Origin: Theocolax elegans
Taxonomy: Eukaryota > Arthropoda > Insecta > Hymenoptera > Cerocephalidae
Length of the DNA stretch: 64,000 nucleotides
Direction of reading: 5' to 3'
Assembly (NCBI GenBank): GCA_026168455.1
Contig: CM047431.1
Location: forward strand, 18,451,547 to 18,515,546
Shown: piece after piece, positions 22,899-34,532 of the stretch
Position numbering within the stretch: the first letter of the stretch is position 1
Layout of the letters: the number at the start of each line of letters is the position of its first letter
The notes under the pieces: generated by a model
Databases searched by the model: none
The model's input: only the letters and a program-made list of their open reading frames with translations
Told to the model about the DNA's origin: nothing
Position numbers and translations under genes: made by a program

Positions 22899-23937
22899 TG
22901 TGACGGAAATCGTCACACAATCTATTCACGACGAATAGAGTATTTAAATTGTCGAATTGTAAGTCGTCGGAGCCTTTCGTATGTCAAGGCCAACCGACGA
23001 CATTTATTTACGTCGATCAAGTGTACAATTACGCGCGCAATAGTACGTAGGGATGAGAGCGCAAGAGTGTGTGTGTGTTTCCCCACTCTCATCCCTTTTT
23101 CGAAAATTAGGCAATTGCCTAATCAGTACGTCCCGATCCGCCGCTCGAGGCGGACAAAAACTAAACCGGTACCGTTTGAGAGAGGTTTTCTGGCTAACGA
23201 GGCGCGTGAGGCGTAAGAAAGCCATCGGTGACCCGGAACATCCTCGTGAGTGAGCCGCGAGTGATTTGGTGAGTGATTAGGACGGGAAGTGGGTGAGTGA
23301 GTGCGGACGCGGTTCGCGAGGCACTCGCCGCGGCACAGGGCCACCTATCACCACCGCAGCCGACATAGGTCCTCCGTTGCCCAGGAGGACACTGGGACAA
23401 GGATCGGCTGGCCATCCACAGGGCGCACCCCGGTAAGTCTGCTTATATTACCGCGCGTTCCCCCCTTACCCCGAGTGTATGTGTGTGTGTACATCGGGAG
23501 TGTGTTCGGGTACGCCAGTACCCGAATAGCGGAGATCAGGAAGGAGTCAACCGCAGGCGAGGATCTCGATCCGGTTGGCTCCCGATACTTCCGCCCGCGT
23601 GAAAGAACATTGTCGCGGCACATGGCCTGGATGGCCAATTGTTAATGTAAATTAAAATAAATGTTTTATTTCTTTTTATTTTAATTAATAGAGTGTTTAT
23701 TTTATTCTCCCCGCTCCCGCCGACATCCTATTAATTTAAAGTAATCGTGTCTAGGCAAAGAGGATTGCCCGAATCCTCCACACCGATCGTCTCAGCGAAC
23801 TCGCGTTCCTGGCGACAGCCCGCAGTTCGGATAAATAAATAAATAATTGTGTGCGCGGTATTGGGCAACGCAGCCCAACGGTTTTATTAATTACATTAAT
23901 TAATTAATTGAATCGGGTACGCGAATACCACGTCACA
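22899..23937 (+). repeat. 3' LTR, first copy (full length)
   Basis: 1039 bp from TGTGACGGAAATCGTCACA to ACGTCACA. It contains the 321-bp U3 block missing from the 5' LTR (23000-23320), which is rich in inverted repeats: GGGATGAGAG / CTCTCATCCC flanking a GT-rich loop (about 23050-23096) and the perfect 18-bp palindrome ATTAGGCAATTGCCTAAT near 23105. It is followed by GAGTTTAATCATC, taken as flanking host DNA. Confidence 0.93.
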
Positions 23938-24194
23938 GAGTTTAATCATCATACTATAAGTAAAGTTTGCCATGTGAAGCGGTAGGAAAAACGTATCGGC
24001 GTACGTGAGAACAGTCAGTGAAGGCTAGGCCTGGTGACTGTATGCCACGTCAATATCATCCGAAGCACGAAGAATCATTGAAGCAGCCTCCAATTGAAGA
24101 AAAGAAGAAAAGCGTACAGCGCGCAGTCGTGGATAGATTGTGCCTTTCTTTCGACTCGGCCTTCCCGAGGGAAGTGGAGTCTAGGGGGGGGCTT

Positions 24195-25234
24195 TGTGAC
24201 GGAAATCGTCACACAATCTATTCACGACGAATAGAGTATTTAAATTGTCGAATTGTAAGTCGTCGGAGCCTTTCGTATGTCAAGGCCAACCGACGACATT
24301 TATTTACGTCGATCAAGTGTACAATTACGCGCGCAATAGTACGTAGGGATGAGAGCGCAAGAGTGTGTGTGTGTTTCCCCACTCTCATCCCTTTTTCGAA
24401 AATTAGGCAATTGCCTAATCAGTACGTCCCGATCCGCCGCTCGAGGCGGACAAAAACTAAACCGGTACCGTTTGAGAGAGGTTTTCTGGCTAACGAGGCG
24501 CGTGAGGCGTAAGAAAGCCATCGGTGACCCGGAACATCCTCGTGAGTGAGCCGCGAGTGATTTGGTGAGTGATTAGGACGGGAAGTGGGTGAGTGAGTGC
24601 GGACGCGGTTCGCGAGGCACTCGCCGCGGCACAGGGCCACCTATCACCACCGCAGCCGACATAGGTCCTCCGTTGCCCAGGAGGACACTGGGACAAGGAT
24701 CGGCTGGCCATCCACAGGGCGCACCCCGGTAAGTCTGCTTATATTACCGCGCGTTCCCCCCTTACCCCGAGTGTATGTGTGTGTGTACATCGGGAGTGTG
24801 TTCGGGTACGCCAGTACCCGAATAGCGGAGATCAGGAAGGAGTCAACCGCAGGCGAGGATCTCGATCCGGTTGGCTCCCGATACTTCCGCCCGCGTGAAA
24901 GAACATTGTCGCGGCACATGGCCTGGATGGCCAATTGTTAATGTAAATTAAAATAAATGTTTTATTTCTTTTTATTTTAATTAATAGAGTGTTTATTTTA
25001 TTCTCCCCGCTCCCGCCGACATCCTATTAATTTAAAGTAATCGTGTCTAGGCAAAGAGGATTGCCCGAATCCTCCACACCGATCGTCTCAGCGAACTCGC
25101 GTTCCTGGCGACAGCCCGCAGTTCGGATAAATAAATAAATAATTGTGTGCGCGGTATTGGGCAACGCAGCCCAACGGTTTTTATTAATTACATTAATTAA
25201 TTAATTGAATCGGGTACGCGAATACCACGTCACA
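24195..25234 (+). repeat. 3' LTR, second tandem copy
   Basis: Same LTR 1296 bp downstream, differing by one extra T in a homopolymer near 25180. It is followed by the same host-like flank, GAGTTTAATCATC. Confidence 0.93.
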
Positions 25235-25240
25235 GAGTTT

Positions 25241-25469
25241 AATCATCATACTATAAGTAAAATTTTTCCGGTGTAAGGCGTATGGCGTACGGCGTACGGA
25301 ATTGGCGTTCGATTAGATTTATCGTTTACCACAGTTGGTTTTACCTGTGAGTGGTTGACACTAGGGGTAATGACATGTACACTTTCCTGTAGACGATGTT
25401 CGGATGACCTGGAGTTCACCATGACCACCTGGACATCATCCCCAGGAATCATCATACTATAAGTAAAAT
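25241..25469 (+). repeat. Repeat fragment bracketed by 23-bp direct repeats
   Basis: AATCATCATACTATAAGTAA plus three bases occurs at 25241-25263 and 25447-25469. Between them lies a segment with GGCGTATGGCGTACGGCGTA and one copy of the 109-bp minisatellite unit that is tandem at 29.0-29.5 kb. The left edge, TATAAGTAAAATTTTTCC, resembles that of the later array, TATAAATAAAATTTTTCC at 28868, so both are probably members of one repeat family. Confidence 0.65.
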
Positions 25470-25529
25470 CTTGGTCTCCGGTTCTCCGGTTTTTTAAAAC
25501 GGCATTTTTTTAGTTTCAAAGTTTTATTT

Positions 25530-25812
25530 TAATTGGACTTTACAATTTTGGGCCTTACATTTTTTGGACCTTACATTTTTGGGCCTTATAAATTTTGGGC
25601 CTTACATTTTTGGCAAAGGCATTGTAAAGTTTTATTTTAATTGGACTTTACAATTTTAGGCCTTACATTTTTGGGCCTTACATTTGTGGGCCTCATAAAT
25701 TTTGGGCCTTACATTTGTGGGCCTCATAAATTTTGGTTCTTACATTTTTGGGCCTTATAATTTTGGGCCTCATAATTTATGGGCCTTGCATTTTTGGGCC
25801 TTATATTTTTTT
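25530..25812 (+). repeat. GGGCCTTACATTTTT minisatellite
   Basis: About 15 imperfect copies of a 14-18-bp unit, mostly GGGCCTTACATTTTT or GGGCCTTATAAATTTT, with an internal longer repeat starting TTTTAATTGGACTTTACAA (25530 and 25636). No coding content. Confidence 0.8.
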
Positions 25813-25972
25813 AAACAAATAGATATTAACTACTATGTCGATATTATTACCAGAAAATTATCTTAATAACAATAATTAAAATAACATTTGATTACGTAAT
25901 TAAATTAATTAAAATTTACATACAAATCGAATGACCTTTTTCATAATTTCCAGAAAATAACAATTGAATGTA

Positions 25973-26164
25973 TTAATTATTCATTTGAACTGGGTGAATA
26001 TTATATGGTTTTCGAACTAAAAGAGTTGTTTGCATATTGAATGGTGTACATGATTTAAGGATGTTATTAAATTCTAATATGTGTTCATCATTTAACCTAG
26101 AAGCATCGTCGCTATATGGTTCAATCCCTTTTACAACTAATTTTTGTACTTCCGTCAAACCCAT
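25973..26164 (-). CDS. Unrecognised small reading frame
   Basis: A 63-codon frame with an ATG and a balanced amino-acid mix (KGIEPYSDDASRLNDEHI), unlike the low-complexity frames around it. It lies between minisatellite DNA and the AT-rich foldback before the Helitron relic. I do not recognise it. It may be a fragment of a transposon protein or chance; the latter is likely given its length. Confidence 0.2.
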   Translation of the reverse strand: MGLTEVQKLVVKGIEPYSDDASRLNDEHILEFNNILKSCTPFNMQTTLLVRKPYNIHPVQMNN

Positions 26165-26420
26165 TTCATTAAAAAATTAATTTAATTTAAAATTATGTCT
26201 TCGGCCGTTCGGCCGAATCTTTATACAAAGATTATAATTTAATTAAGATTAAATTTAATTATAATTTAATTTAATTATAAATTATTATTTTTTTTTAATT
26301 TAATTTATTTAATTATTTTAAATTAAATTATAATCTTTATCTTATAATCTAGATTATAAATTATTATTTTTTTTTAATTTTATTTATTTAATTATTTTAA
26401 ATTAAATTGATGTGAAAATT
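26165..26420. repeat. AT-rich direct and inverted repeats
   Basis: Contains the perfect hairpin TTCGGCCG / CGGCCGAA (26202-26219), then repeated AATTTAATTATAA-type blocks and two copies of ATTATTTTTTTTTAATTT. Non-coding. Confidence 0.6.
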
Positions 26421-26549
26421 TATCATAAAGTCTTGTAAAAAGAGGACATTGTGATGTTTATGTACATTTTTTTGTAAAAAATACATCTTAAGTTAAGTTT
26501 ACAGTAGGACGGACTAACATCTCCTTATAAACATAAAGTATTTTTACGT

Positions 26550-28870
26550 ATGTATGAAACATTATTACAAACACACAATAGAATAATTCCAAAAAATATC
26601 TTTTGCAATGTACACCGAAAAATTGGAGGATATGGATGGATGCCTAATATGAAAAACAATATTTCATGTTTGCAATTTTATAATTACAGACTTTCTATGA
26701 GAAATGGATTTAATCCATACCTTAATATGGGAAAAGTTTCTCAACAGTTTACAATTGATGCATTTGTAAAAGTTGAACAATCAAGATTATATTTTATAAA
26801 GAAAAACCAAGATATTTTAAGAAGCGATTATTTTGAAGGCGTAATGGATTATTTACACAAGAAAAAAGAATCTGAAAATATAAAAATTGGAAAAATATTT
26901 ATTTGGCCATCAAATTTTGTTGGAAATTCAAGATTCCTAAAACAAAATTACATTGACTCAATGAGTATAGTAAATCGTTACGGAAAACCTGACTTATTTA
27001 TAACAATGACATGTAATCCTAACTGGAAATAAATAACTGAACATTTAAAAAAAATATTAAACTGTAATTGATAGACCAGATTTAGTAGTTAAGGTATTTC
27101 ATCAAAAAATAAAAGAATTTAAAGAATTGGTAATTAAGCAAGGTGTTTTAGGAAATTGTATCGCCTACACTTATGTTATCGAATTTCAAAAACGTGGACT
27201 TCCTCACATGCACATGCTATTATTTTTAGATAAAAATTATAATATAAATACTCCCGAAAAAGTTGACGAACTCATAAACGCAGAAATTCCAAACGAATAT
27301 ATCTATCCACGGTTGTATAATATTGTAAAACAGTTTATGATTCATGGACCCTGTGGAGAGCAAAACATGAGTTCACCTTGCATGAGTAAAGACACAAAAA
27401 ATGTACGAAAAATTTTCCAAAAAAATTTAGTAACAAAACAACTTTTAATTCATCAGGATATTCATTATATATAAGAAGAAATAATAGCAAAAAAATCAAT
27501 TATAAAGGTAAATACCACAATAGAATAGCTGATAATCGGTTTGTTGTTCCGTATAATCTTTATTTATTGTTAAAATTTAATTGTCACATCAATGTCGAAG
27601 TATGCTCAACAGTCCAATGTATAAAATACTTATTTAAATATGGTTATAAAGGACATGACTGTACGTACATAGAAATACGTGACGCAGGTATCAGATCAAA
27701 AGACAGTTCTAATTTAATTCATGATGAAGATATTGAAAGCAATGAATACGAATACGATGAAATTAAACAATACATTAATACCAAATATTTATGTCCACCA
27801 GAAGCTATGCACATACTATTAGAATACCCTCTACACGAACTTTCACATACCATAATATGATTAGCTATTCACAATGAAGATGAACAAGATGTATATTTTA
27901 AAGAAGGAAAAGAAACAGAAATTTAAAAAAAAATGTAGAAACGACATTAACAGCATACTTTAAATTAAATCAAATCGATTCTGATGCACGAAATTATTTT
28001 ATTCCGAAATGCCAATAAATTATGTATTTGATAATAATTCAAAACCATGGAATAAAAGAAAAAAAAACAAAAAAACCTGTATTAAGTACAATGTATTTAG
28101 TGAATCCAAAGGATCGAGAACGATATTTTATAAGATTATTACTTTGACGTGTCAAAGGAGCATCATCATTTCAGGATTTACGTACTGTTGATGATGTAAT
28201 TTATTCTACATTTTATGAAGCTTCTATATCTAGACATTTGGCTAATGAAGATAAAGAATGGGACAGATGTTTGGAAGAAGCAATACAATTACACTTTCCT
28301 ACTGCTCTTTGTGAATTATTTGCATATATTTGTATTTTTCACAATGCTATTAATGCAAGAGATTTGTACGAAAAATACAAACACTTTTTTTACCTCCCAA
28401 AATATAAACAAAATGCTGGTGAAAACCTAGCATTAAACATTATTGATAAGAATCTACAATTGAATGGATATTCTTTAAATAATTTTAATTTACCCGTTAT
28501 ATCTACATTTATAGAAGATTATGCTGATTGATCAACGACACATAACAAACGTTGCACATTTACTGAAATAAACGTCAACGTAAATTCTTTAAAAAATCAT
28601 CAAAAAGACATTTTCGATACTATCGTGCAACATTTAAAAATTGAAGACAAAAAAGCTTTTTTATTGATGGACCAGGAGGAAGTGGGAAAAGCTATTTACT
28701 TAATGTTCTAATAGACTATCTTAAATTCTCAAACATTTCATTTTTATGTGTTGCTTGGACAGGGATTGCAGTAAATTTAGTAAATAACGGGAAAATAGTA
28801 CACACAACACTTAAACTACCACTTAATATCACAGAATGTACTACATCTTATCTTATCTTATCTTATTATA
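26550..28870 (+). pseudogene. Helitron Rep/helicase relic
   Basis: Decayed rolling-circle transposase. 26550-27032 encodes the Helitron-like N-terminal domain (YRLSMRNGFNPYLNMG, then SRLYFIKKNQDILRSDYFEG, KPDLFITMTCNPNW). 27127-27474 carries the HUH endonuclease motif (RGLPHMHMLL; HMH at 27205-27213). 27567-27860 carries the tyrosine motif (KYLFKYGYKGHD; Tyr codons 27627 and 27639). 28090-28531 matches the linker with LRTVDDVIYSTFYEA and RCLEEA. 28664-28870 begins the helicase with Walker A GPGGSGKSYL. Frames change and stop near 27032, 27060, 27475, 27858, 28150 and 28530. The helicase is cut after about 70 residues at 28870 by a repeat with a 109-bp minisatellite. HUH and both tyrosines are still readable, but no functional protein is possible. 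Confidence 0.88.
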
Positions 28871-29512
28871 AATAAAATTTTTCCTCAAAAGTGTCGGGCG
28901 TCCGGCGTCCGACATTCACTATTGGGCCTCCTTTTATTATGTTTTATATATACGTATGTGTATAAGGGTAAGTGTGTTACGGTGAAGAGGTAAGGGTGAG
29001 GGTGATTTTCCTGTAGACGACGTCCGGATGACCTGGAGGTCACCCTGTCCACCTGGACATCGTCTTCGGGAAATGACAATATTTTTTGCAAATTTATGCA
29101 GAATGGCATGTATACTTTCCTGTATACGACGTCCGGATGACCTGGAGGTTACCCTGACCACCTGGACATCGTCTTCAGGAAGTGACAATATTTTTTACAA
29201 ATTCAAGTAGAAAGGCATGCAGACTTCCCTGTGGACGATGTCAGGATAACCTGGAGGTTACCCTGACCACCTGGACATCGACTTCAGGAAGTGACAATAT
29301 TTTTTGCAAATTCAAGTAGAAAGGCATGTAGACTTCCCTGTGGACGATGTAGGGTAACCTGGAGGTTACCCTGACCGCCTGGACATCGTCTTCAGGAAGT
29401 GACAATATTTTTTGCAAATTCAAGCAGAATGGCATGTAGACTTCCCTGTGGACGATGTCAGGAAAACCTGGAGGTTACCCTGACCACCTGGACATCGTCT
29501 TCAGAAAACGTA
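28868..29512 (+). repeat. 109-bp minisatellite with palindromic core
   Basis: Five tandem units (phase landmarks 29012, 29121, 29230, 29339, 29447; spacing 109, 109, 109, 108). Each has a long dyad: GACGATGTC ... GACATCGTC outside, GGATAACC / GGTTACCC inside, followed by TGACAATATTTTTTGCAAATT. A leading segment at 28868-29005 includes GTCGGGCGTCCGGCGTCCGAC. The block interrupts the Helitron helicase. Confidence 0.88.
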
Positions 29513-31957
29513 CATTCGAAATAATTTATAATTTTTGAATTAAATTTTTTGTACAAAAAATAGTTTGTGATAAATTAAAAAAAAAACAGTTTTCATTAAT
29601 TGTAAATTTTAACATAATCTAACAAATCTAACCAAGAAAAATCTAACCATGTCGTAGTTAATACTTTCAGTGCAGGCAATGTATTAGGAATTTTCACCTT
29701 ATTCGTAAATTAAAATAACTTGTTTAAATATATAAATATTTCAAATATATAGTAACGTACCCTGCTGGAATGAGAATCTCAGAACTAGATAATTAATAGA
29801 TAATAAATAGATTTTTCTACTGCGTTCGCATTTTCAATAGATTAAGCGCAACCTCAAAATATTAAATAGAATGTTTTGTCCGTAAGTGTACTTGAAATTC
29901 CGCAAAATTTGGCTTATTTGATTGTTTAATTAAATACTAATGATAATTTAATGGTGTTTCCGTTTTTAATACTGCTGTTTTATAGACTTTTATGTGTATT
30001 GTAGTAAATGTTTTAATTACGTTGTATTAAGGGGATGTCGTGCTTAGAAAATGGTCATTTTTTATCATTTTTTATAAACAAACGAATGAATTTTTGAAAA
30101 AATTCTGAACGTCAGGCCCTTAGGCATGTTTTCAACAATGTACCCACATTGTTCCAGATTTTTATATCGTTAATTTTATTATGATGTTTGTGTTGAAAAA
30201 TTATGCTTTTTTTGACTTCTAATTACCGACCACAAATTGTTTATTCAATTATTATTGAAAACATTATTTTTTCTTAAAAAATCAAAACGTCAGGCTCTCG
30301 CTTTTGTTTTAAGCTATCCGTATGAATTTTTTCAGAATTTTAATGCAATATTTTCTTAAAATAAAATTTTTGAAATCATCAATGATACTCACTAATACAG
30401 AAGGCGATATACTTAATATAAATGAGAGTAATTTAAATAATAATGTAATAATATATACAACGAATATAGTTTTTTCTGAAGTGTTTGATACTTAAATAGG
30501 TTTTTTTATTTTTAAAAATCAATTTAAGGTCGACTTATTAGGCAAACGAATTATAAAATAATATTTTTCAAGTATACATTATTTACATCAAGCAACATTT
30601 TAACATATCATTACTTAAGAAATAAACAAATATTAAAAATATACAAATTTTAAAATAATTAATTGTCTAATATAGCATTAATTAAATATCAATTAAAATA
30701 TTTTGATAGACATTGTTAAAATACATTGTCTGCAGAAAGTGACATTATTTTAGAACTTTGTTTAGATATTAATGAAACAAAAAATTACAAAATAATTATT
30801 ACCTATAATAACGAATATACAAGATGCCATATTATATTATTTATTTCATTTTTAACCCCATAAGCACACTTTCAGAGAAAAAGTATTCTATAAGAAATCT
30901 TGAATGTCCGCAAAAAAAGAATTCTTTTTGAAAGCAATAAGTATTAAGGAAGTATTACTAAAGTATTGGAAATCGAATACTTTATAAATAATTTTAAAGT
31001 ATCTAATAAACAATAACCGGTATACGATACAGCTTTATATAAGTCTATGTATATGGTAGTAAATTAATATTAAACAAATAAATCACAAACTGCTCTTCTA
31101 TCAATTTAAAGGATTATACAAGAAAATCTTCTATACAAGACACACGCACATTTTATGTAAATTTGTTCTTTTAATTGTAATGCAAAACTTAATTATGAAA
31201 TTAATAAATATTATTTATAAACAAATCAACCGCGTATTATATGAAAGATAGGCAGCTGATGAGCATGTACAAGTTCCGAAACTATCTAAGTAAACTGTTG
31301 TGATAGCTGTGCGTGCTAAGTTCTGAGTTCGAATCCCCATCAGGATAATTTTTTTTTTTAATAATACCATTTCTAGTTATGTCTGCTAAGCGGATTTCTA
31401 ATAATAATACGCAAACATTATATTAAACATTTTTTTGAATTAAGTGCGACTAGGTTTATATTTATACATTATACAGAATTCTTTACATATACTTTAAGTA
31501 GTATCTTTTAGCGGACATTCAAGAATTATATGATAATATAGAAAAAATTCTTAAAGAAATCTTTTTTATAAAAATATATTAGTATACAAATACTTAAAGA
31601 ATACTTCTGGATTACTTATATAATATTTTGTGCTTATTGGGAATGCAGCCATATTGTAACGTATATTTTTATCAATATTAAAATACTTACGCATTATAGC
31701 ATACATAATTTTGAAATATATATATGTTAGAAAATCAAATATTTGAAACTTTTAATACGTATTATATTTACGTTCAATATATGACAGTCTCAAGCCTGTA
31801 AATGCAGAGAGAAAATAATACGAACGAACAATCGAAAATAAACTTTTGTAGTTAAATATCATGATGAGTAAAGGGAATAAATTGTATACATTTTTTTAAA
31901 ATAAAATATTTTATAATTTATTTTTATTTGTTTTAGTAATATAACAATAAATTTTAA
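29513..31957. other. AT-rich spacer with scattered repeat ends
   Basis: No reading frame worth reporting. A TTAAGGGGATGTCG terminus lies at 30027-30040 (same 14 bases, inverted, at 32466-32479). A tRNA-like 3' half is noted separately. Confidence 0.5.
31262..31358 (+). other. tRNA-like 3' half with T-run (possible SINE)
   Basis: GAGTTCGAATCCCCATCAGG is a good B-box and T-arm, preceded by GTGATAGCTGTGCGTGC and followed by a (T)10 run that could end RNA polymerase III transcription. No complete cloverleaf can be drawn. Confidence 0.4.
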
Positions 31958-32479
31958 TTAAGGGGATGTCGGAGCTATAGCCTCCATCAAAAGCCGCTCG
32001 ATCTCTCGGTTTCGAATGGCGCTGTAGTCAGGTGTCGATTTCTACGATAAACGTACTTAAAATATAAATTATAAATTTTACAGCTACATAGAGCTGTTGA
32101 AAGATACTTTCCCCCCTAGCTATGACTAAACTTAAGGTAATTATAATATTACTCTTGGAAGCAAATGTTTATTTTTTTAAAGAAATGTGAAATACGTCTC
32201 ATATTCAATGAATCTATATCTGCCGTAATGCTATACGCAACGTATTTCACATTTCTTTAAAAAAATAAACATTTACTGCCAAGAGTAATATTACAATTAC
32301 CTTAATTTTAGTTATAGCTAGGGGGGAAAGTATCTTTCAACAGCTCTATGTAGCTGTAAAATTTATAATTTATGGTTTAAGTACGTTTATCGTAGAAATC
32401 GACACCTGACTACAGCGCCATTCGAAACCGAGAGATCGAGCGGCTTTTGATGGAGGCTATAGCTCCGACATCCCCTTAA
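31958..32479. mobile_element. TTAA-flanked foldback MITE
   Basis: TTAA (31958-31961) then GGGGATGTCGGAGCTATAGC; the mirror end is CCGACATCCCC then TTAA (32476-32479). The two arms, 31962-32197 and 32240-32475, are 236 bp each and nearly perfect complements, with a 42-nt loop. TTAA target duplication with purine-rich termini fits Kolobok-type elements (or piggyBac). No coding capacity, so it is a non-autonomous element. Confidence 0.88.
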
Positions 32480-33040
32480 TAGTTTAAACCACATTAAAAA
32501 ATTAGTTTAAAAATAAAATAAAATAATTGTATTAAAATCGTTTAAAATTTATTTGTTATAAACTAATAATAAATTTAAGATTACACTTTATAATCAACAT
32601 CTAGCCTCAAAAATGTGATTCACCCGAGGAAGCGTTAGCGACCGAGATAATATGGCTAGTATTATAATAATATTTTGTCAGGAATTATCAAGGTAAGAAT
32701 GTAGTACTCTTGATACCATATACCCATATTTACTATTATTTAAATTGAATCACATTTTCATAATATTAAACTCACTGAAATGACTATCGGCTATTTTTTA
32801 ATTATTAATTCAATATAGTTTTATTGTTATGCAATCTTATGTCTCATATTGTATGACTAATATATTATAAGACTAACTATTTTACCTTTATTATAAATCC
32901 AATTGGAAATATGTTTATTTTGTACTAAATGTATATATGGATTGCAAAATTGTTAGTACTTGCGCATTAAAAAATAATAAAAAAACCTTATTAACATGTT
33001 TTTGCACGTTGCTTTATTTTCTCACGAAAAATTAAAAACA

Positions 33041-33757
33041 TATGGGGGCTAAAGCAGCAGCATCCATTTGGAAAACAATTTTTCTTAATCAGTGGTTTGC
33101 ATTTCAATAACCTTTTCTACCGATTTCGCTTGCGCATCTAACGCGCAAATAGCATCCGCAGAAATAATTACACTATTTTGTATATTTTGTGCATAAAAAA
33201 CAAATTACTTTTTTGCGAGTGCCAAGTACGTTTTGTAATTTGAAATGGCTGCAGACGTTTTCATATTCCTCTTTTCTGCAATTGTAATGTTTCTTTTACG
33301 CAGGCGGCAGCCGGCAGTAGATATATTATTCTTCAGACTACTCTCAGTTTTAAGGTTAACTTTTTTTTAAAGGAATACAGAAATTTAACCTTCTTGTTTT
33401 GTTAAAGTTTTTAATAAATTACAAACTTGGTGGACGAATCCAAACGTTAATATCTTGCACAATATTGAAAAATAATATGTAGAGTGCTAACTGCGTAAAA
33501 GAAACATTGCAGTTGCAAAAAAGAGAAATATGAAAACGGTCTGCAGCCATTTCAAATTACAAAACGTACTTGGCACCCGCAAATAAATAATTTGATATTT
33601 ATGCACAAAATATAAAAAAATAATGTAATTATTTCTGCGGGTGCTATTTGCGCATCAGCGCGTAAGCGAAATTTGTATAAAAAGTTATTAAAATATAAAC
33701 TCCTGGTTTAAAAAAAATTATTTTTCAAATGGGTGCTGGTGCTTTAGACGCCATAAT
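33041..33757. mobile_element. Foldback MITE, ~720 bp
   Basis: Left end TATGGGGGCTAAAGCAGCAG, right end (reverse complement) TATGGCGTCTAAAGCACCAG. Arms of about 270 bp (33041-33315 and 33485-33757) are imperfect complements over their whole length. Mismatches are far more frequent than in the TTAA element, so it is older. A TA target duplication is possible but not certain. Confidence 0.75.
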
Positions 33758-34292
33758 ACAATGTCCTAATAAAGATTAAGCTGAAAATATATGTGACTGG
33801 TGTCTCGCCCTGTAGTTCTTGCGACGCTTCCACCCGCAAAAGATTGTTTCTATCTCTTTACAAATGTCTATAGCCTACAAAAGAAAAGATACAAAAACAC
33901 AAAGTATCTATTTTTATAATTAATAGATACTTAATTTATAAGGAAACAATAAGTTTCAGATATTTATATGATTGGTTCACGAAATACTGAAAACAAACTT
34001 ATCTGGATAAACAGGCCATCCGATGTTGAATAACTATCAACAAGTTCCAACTTTCCACTCGCCTCAAGTAAGAATTAAACGTGACCTGATGATTGTTGGG
34101 CAAAAAGCAACGACAAGACGATCGATTTTTTGCGAAAACAAACAAACTAATGTTAGTTTGACATATAATTTTTTCGGGGACTCTCGCTCAACAAGAAACG
34201 CCCGTCATCATAATTTGTTTAAGTAAGCAGTTTACTGCTAATTTCGTCGTTGTTCATAAAGAGATGTTTTAGGTGTTTGCCTTACGTACGAG

Positions 34293-34475
34293 TATAATTA
34301 CCAGAAATAATGATAATACGTATAAAATTTTTGTAATTACCAGAAAATACATTATTCATTTTCTGGTACTTACCAGAAATAGACTACTGGTACAGGAATT
34401 TTCTGGTAAGTACCAGAAAGTATGGGGACTTACCAGAAAACATCAGTTGATGCTAGAAAAGTTACCAGCAAAGAC
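34293..34475 (+). repeat. TTACCAGAAA short repeats
   Basis: About eight copies of (T)TACCAGAAAW or its complement TTTCTGGTA, some forming hairpins such as TTTCTGGTACTTACCAGAAA. Confidence 0.65.
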
Positions 34476-34479
34476 AAAT

Positions 34480-34481
<2 letters not shown>

Positions 34482-34530
<49 letters not shown>
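34482..34530 (+). repeat. (TA)n microsatellite
   Basis: About 24 uninterrupted TA units. Confidence 0.95.

Positions 34531-34532
<2 letters not shown>

Larger units (their letters stand above)
22671..25263 (+). repeat. Tandem duplication of the element's 3' end (2 x 1296 bp)
   Basis: Copy 1 is 22671-23966, copy 2 is 23967-25263. Each contains the end of the integrase remnant, the 3' untranslated region, the polypurine tract, a full LTR and ~29 bp of host flank. Because host flank is included, the duplication happened after insertion. The junction shares TTGCCATG-like microhomology. Near-perfect identity means it is either very recent or an assembly error. Confidence 0.85.

Noticed and set aside
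22722..24941. Frames of 66-164 codons around both 3' LTRs, repeated 1296 bp apart
   Set aside because: They lie in the 3' untranslated region and LTRs; repetition comes from the tandem duplication.
28990..29510. CRISPR-like regular repeats
   Set aside because: Units are contiguous 109-bp minisatellite copies without variable spacers, in a eukaryotic repeat context.
34023..34226. 67-codon frame
   Set aside because: No recognisable domain and no neighbours to support it.
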